8,030 nucleotides of DNA from Bacteroidota bacterium (lineage in GTDB: Bacteria > Bacteroidota > Bacteroidia > Bacteroidales > B18-G4): contig QMPN01000135.1 of assembly GCA_003648575.1 (NCBI GenBank), forward strand, positions 1 through 8,030, read 5' to 3'. The notes below the pieces were generated by a model that was not told the origin of the DNA, searched no databases, and saw only the letters and a list, made by a program, of their open reading frames with translations. Of this stretch, positions 5,679 through 8,030 are shown piece by piece. Within the stretch, counting starts at the first letter, position 1; each line of letters begins with the position of its first letter. Both the position numbers and the translations under genes were made by a program.

Positions 5679-5693
5679 GTATTAATTAACAGT
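5679..5693 (-). repeat. AT-rich motif repeated in inverted form after the DUF354 gene
   Basis: The reverse complement of this stretch, ACTGTTAATTAATAC, recurs at 637-655 except for an extra AATT there. Both copies lie beside a RAACARTR array, so this may be a conserved edge of that element. The motif is AT-rich and short; chance is not excluded. Confidence 0.4.
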
Positions 5694-5698
5694 TTGAT

Positions 5699-7237
5699 TT
5701 GAAAAAACGCAACCTATACTACATCATCGCCGACATCCTGGTCGTGACCATGGCTTTTATGTTTTTTATCTGGATCAAACCTGCTTCCAGGCGTTTTTAC
5801 CTGCCGGAATATTACGAGCCTTTCCTGTACTTCCTCTTTATCTGGGTGGCAGTGTCGGTGGCTATCGACAAGTACCGCCTGCACAAGAAAAAGGACTACA
5901 GGGATGTGCTTTTTCCTATCATTCTGGGCGACTTTATTATTCTTGCTACGATTACCGTCCTGATATATGCCTTTCAGCAGTTCGGGTATTCCAGGATGAT
6001 CGTGTTTGGGACTATTGCAGTGTCTTTTGCGATGGAATTCCTATTGGGATGGCTCTTCTTTTCAGGCATTAAGCTCAGGCGTGACGCCGACCACTTCGAT
6101 AACTTCCGCATGGCAACAAAAAAAGCCATAAAAGATCAGTTGAAGTTAGTGAAATCGGATGAGATACTGCAGGCAAAGATCGATGCAAAAGTCCCGCCAC
6201 TAAATAAGGAGCTGGTGATTGACAATGCCGGAAAAGAAGTATTTTCCTACATCGAAAACCAGATCGACCTGGAGCATATGTATACCCTGCTGGTAGCAAC
6301 CAGCACCCGCTTTAATATTGAAAATCAGCCCCTGCATTATTACAACGCCATTGTCAACCTGAAAAGGGTGAACGACATTCAACGTATCAACAAATTCTTT
6401 GAAACCGTTAATGACAAACTCCCCCACCGGGGCATCTTTATTGGGCGTGTACAGACAAATGTGCTTGCAAAGAAAAATTTCCTAAAAAAGTATCCTCCCG
6501 GGATCAACTATATACTGTATGTGCCCTTCTTTTTTTGGAAGAGGGTGCTTCCCAAGCTTCCGGGCTTGAAAAGGATATATTTCTTCGTAACCAAGGGAAG
6601 GAACAGAGCTATATCGCGGGCCGAAACCTTTGGCCGTCTGTACTCTTGCGGCTTTGAGGTCGTCGCCCATGAATTGGTGAATGATTCTATTTATTTCACC
6701 GCCAGGAAAATACAGGATCCATCATACGATTATAACGCTAGCTATGGCCCACTGATCAGGCTGAAGCGTGTCGGGAAGAATGGCAGAACCATTTATGTAT
6801 ACAAGATGCGCACCATGCATCCTTACTCTGAATATTTGCAGGAATACGTGTATGATCAATCTCAATTACAGGATGGTGGAAAGTTTAAAAATGACTTCCG
6901 GGTACATACCGCAGGCAAATTCATGCGCAAATTCTGGATCGACGAACTGCCCATGCTGTTCAACCTCATCAAGGGTGACCTGAAGGTCGTCGGTGTCAGG
7001 CCATTGAGCCAGCATTATTTCGACCTTTATGATGAAGACCTGAAAGAAAAGCGCATCCGTACAAGGCCGGGACTGGTACCACCCTTTTATGCCGACATGC
7101 CCAAAACCCTGGAAGAAATACAGGCCTCGGAAAACCGATACCTGGATGCCTATCACAAGCAGCCCTTCATCACAGATGTTAAATACTTCTGGAAAGCATC
7201 TTATAACATCATTTTCAAAAAAGCACGATCAAAGTAA
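5699..7237 (+). CDS. Polyprenyl-phosphate sugar-phosphate transferase with unusual central domain
   Basis: This 512-residue inner-membrane protein has four predicted membrane helices (about 8-26, 40-57, 70-92 and 99-122), a soluble central region (about 150-340), and a C-terminal bacterial sugar transferase domain (about 349-500). The last shows RVGKNG (357-362), YKMRTM (368-373), DFRVHTAGKFMRK (399-411), IDELPMLFNLIKGDL (414-428) with the Asp415-Glu416 catalytic pair, VGVRP (431-435) and RPGL (456-459). It should move a sugar phosphate from a nucleotide sugar to undecaprenyl phosphate, initiating repeat-unit assembly. The usual KRxxD-bearing reentrant membrane helix before GPxxxxxRVG is not seen. 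The central region resembles the C-terminal half of a class I methyltransferase fold without a SAM-binding GxGxG (weak inference). The start is TTG at 5699: an in-frame TAA lies at 5687-5689 and no ATG or GTG intervenes, and the resulting MKKRNLYYIIADIL is a natural start. A 174-base repeat-rich gap precedes it, so it may have its own promoter. Confidence 0.87.
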   Translation: MKKRNLYYIIADILVVTMAFMFFIWIKPASRRFYLPEYYEPFLYFLFIWVAVSVAIDKYRLHKKKDYRDVLFPIILGDFIILATITVLIYAFQQFGYSRMIVFGTIAVSFAMEFLLGWLFFSGIKLRRDADHFDNFRMATKKAIKDQLKLVKSDEILQAKIDAKVPPLNKELVIDNAGKEVFSYIENQIDLEHMYTLLVATSTRFNIENQPLHYYNAIVNLKRVNDIQRINKFFETVNDKLPHRGIFIGRVQTNVLAKKNFLKKYPPGINYILYVPFFFWKRVLPKLPGLKRIYFFVTKGRNRAISRAETFGRLYSCGFEVVAHELVNDSIYFTARKIQDPSYDYNASYGPLIRLKRVGKNGRTIYVYKMRTMHPYSEYLQEYVYDQSQLQDGGKFKNDFRVHTAGKFMRKFWIDELPMLFNLIKGDLKVVGVRPLSQHYFDLYDEDLKEKRIRTRPGLVPPFYADMPKTLEEIQASENRYLDAYHKQPFITDVKYFWKASYNIIFKKARSK

Positions 7238-7240
7238 ACA

Positions 7241-7260
7241 TTTTGGCTTTTGGCTTTCGC
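7241..7260 (+). repeat. Short 7-bp repeat island (TTTTGGC family)
   Basis: Two exact TTTTGGC units (7241-7254) and a partial third, TTTCGC, lie three bases after the sugar-transferase stop codon. Short, but the 7-bp period matches the other islands. Confidence 0.6.
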
Positions 7261-7278
7261 AATAGGGAAATGATTCTT

Positions 7279-7313
7279 CCTGATGCCTGATGCCTGACGC
7301 CCAACGCCTAATT
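7279..7313 (+). repeat. 7-bp tandem repeat island (CCTGATG family)
   Basis: Five contiguous 7-bp units, CCTGATG twice, then CCTGACG, CCCAACG and CCTAATT, end two bases before the ATG of the Wzi-like gene. The units decay towards the gene. The array occupies the place where a ribosome binding site would be and shows no Shine-Dalgarno. Confidence 0.82.
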
Positions 7314-7315
7314 CT

Positions 7316-8030
7316 ATGAAAAAGCTAACACTTCTATTATTCATTTTCATCAGCTTTAACCTGAGCAGCCAGATCGTATACGAAAGTGTTCATCGCACCA
7401 ACATCTATGATTTCCTGGATGAGCTGGCAAATGAAAAGCTCATCTCCATCAATTCCGTTGTGAAGCCATACTCACGGATGTTCATTGCAGAAAAGCTGCA
7501 GGAGGCCTATGAGCAAAAGGACCAGTTGAGTAAGAGGCAAAAGGAAGAGATAGAGTTTTATATGAAGGATTATCGCCTGGAGTTGGTTTATAATACCACA
7601 GGCATGAAACCATTGAACATTTTTCCGAAGAAAGACAATTTAGCCACCTCCCTCAATCCCATGGCGGTGACCTATCGCGACAGCCTGGTGGCCTTTTCAC
7701 TGAGACCGATATATGGATTGGAGTACTTCATCAACGCCAACGAATCGGCATTTCATCGCTGGGGTGGTGCAGAGATGTTTGGCTATATCAGCAAAAATTT
7801 CGGGGCATGGACAAGTCTGCGTGACAATCATGAAAATATTACCATGACCGACCCCGGCTATTTCAATCAACGCCATGGCTCTCCTGTTAAAGGAAGCCAG
7901 AATGGAGGAATCGACTACAGTGAAGCACGCGGAGGTGCAATGGCCTCATGGAGCTGGGGTGCCATCGGTGTGGTCAAGGACTATGTTGTATTCGGAAACA
8001 ATTATAATGGTTCCAACATCCTGTCAGGTC
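7316..8030 (+). CDS. Wzi-like capsule assembly outer-membrane protein, 5' part (runs off right edge)
   Basis: The frame opens at ATG 7316 and stays open to the window edge, giving 238 complete codons. The N-terminus MKKLTLLLFIFISFNLSSQ is a signal peptide for Sec export, with cleavage likely near LSSQ; there is no lipobox cysteine. The mature start has the helical IYDFLDELANEKLI segment followed by VVKPYSRMFIAEKLQEAYEQ, which is typical of the Bacteroidota Wzi family. From about residue 125, alternating strands suggest the beginning of an outer-membrane beta-barrel (SLRPIYGLEYF, MFGYISKNFGAWTSLRD), and ASWSWGAIGVVKDYVVFGNNY is a family-like block. Wzi-type proteins bind or assemble surface polysaccharide at the outer membrane. 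The family is usually about 450-550 residues, so roughly half is visible. It closes the pathway from synthesis to surface attachment. Confidence 0.83.
   Translation, partial: MKKLTLLLFIFISFNLSSQIVYESVHRTNIYDFLDELANEKLISINSVVKPYSRMFIAEKLQEAYEQKDQLSKRQKEEIEFYMKDYRLELVYNTTGMKPLNIFPKKDNLATSLNPMAVTYRDSLVAFSLRPIYGLEYFINANESAFHRWGGAEMFGYISKNFGAWTSLRDNHENITMTDPGYFNQRHGSPVKGSQNGGIDYSEARGGAMASWSWGAIGVVKDYVVFGNNYNGSNILSG

Noticed and set aside
5663..5698. Bacteroidota-type promoter (TTTG near -33 and TAnnTTTG near -7) before the sugar transferase gene
   Set aside because: CAGTTTG is present but lacks TA at the proper spacing and no matching -33 element is seen.

Overview
The window is a stretch of a surface-polysaccharide (capsule, exopolysaccharide or O-antigen type) biosynthesis locus, with every gene on the + strand. 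The protein families point to a Bacteroidota bacterium, probably an environmental member of the Bacteroidales/Marinilabiliales type. The reasons are a Wzi-like capsule assembly protein, a four-helix sugar-phosphate transferase with an unusual central domain, a CapK/PaaK-like adenylate-forming enzyme, and gene starts without a clear Shine-Dalgarno sequence. The taxonomic placement is inference.

Layout, left to right: the 3' end of a DUF354-family (GT-B-fold-like) gene (1-599); a CapK/phenylacetate-CoA-ligase-like gene (691-2070); two polysaccharide-deacetylase-superfamily genes placed end to end (2163-2960 and 2961-3887); a left-handed beta-helix acyltransferase (3892-4410); a FemAB/GNAT-like acyl or aminoacyl transferase (4460-5524); a polyprenyl-phosphate sugar-phosphate transferase (5699-7237); and the 5' part of a Wzi-like outer-membrane gene that runs off the right edge (7316-8030). 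The likely division of labour is lipid-linked initiation by the sugar transferase, sugar building or transfer by the DUF354 protein and unseen neighbours, trimming and decoration by the deacetylases and acyltransferases, and surface attachment by the Wzi-like protein.

The most striking content is not a gene. At least ten short islands of degenerate tandem repeats occur in 8 kb, almost all with a unit of exactly 7 or 8 bp, in several unrelated sequence families (RAACARTR, ATACGAGA, CAGAAGT, CCGGNNA, C-rich NCGTCCC, TTTTGGC, CCTGATG). They fill every gene junction longer than about 75 bp and also lie inside two genes, where they are read through in frame as low-complexity linkers. Three islands are bipolar: two inverted arrays of the same unit around a short, mostly AT-rich spacer, able to fold into long imperfect hairpins. 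In one case the last repeat unit supplies the start codon of the next gene. I know of no named repeat class that covers all of these features, so this is the main item for follow-up.

The gap at 4411-4459 and the short junctions at 2960/2961 and 3888-3891 hold nothing I can call. No tRNA, rRNA, insertion sequence, CRISPR array or recognisable promoter was seen.
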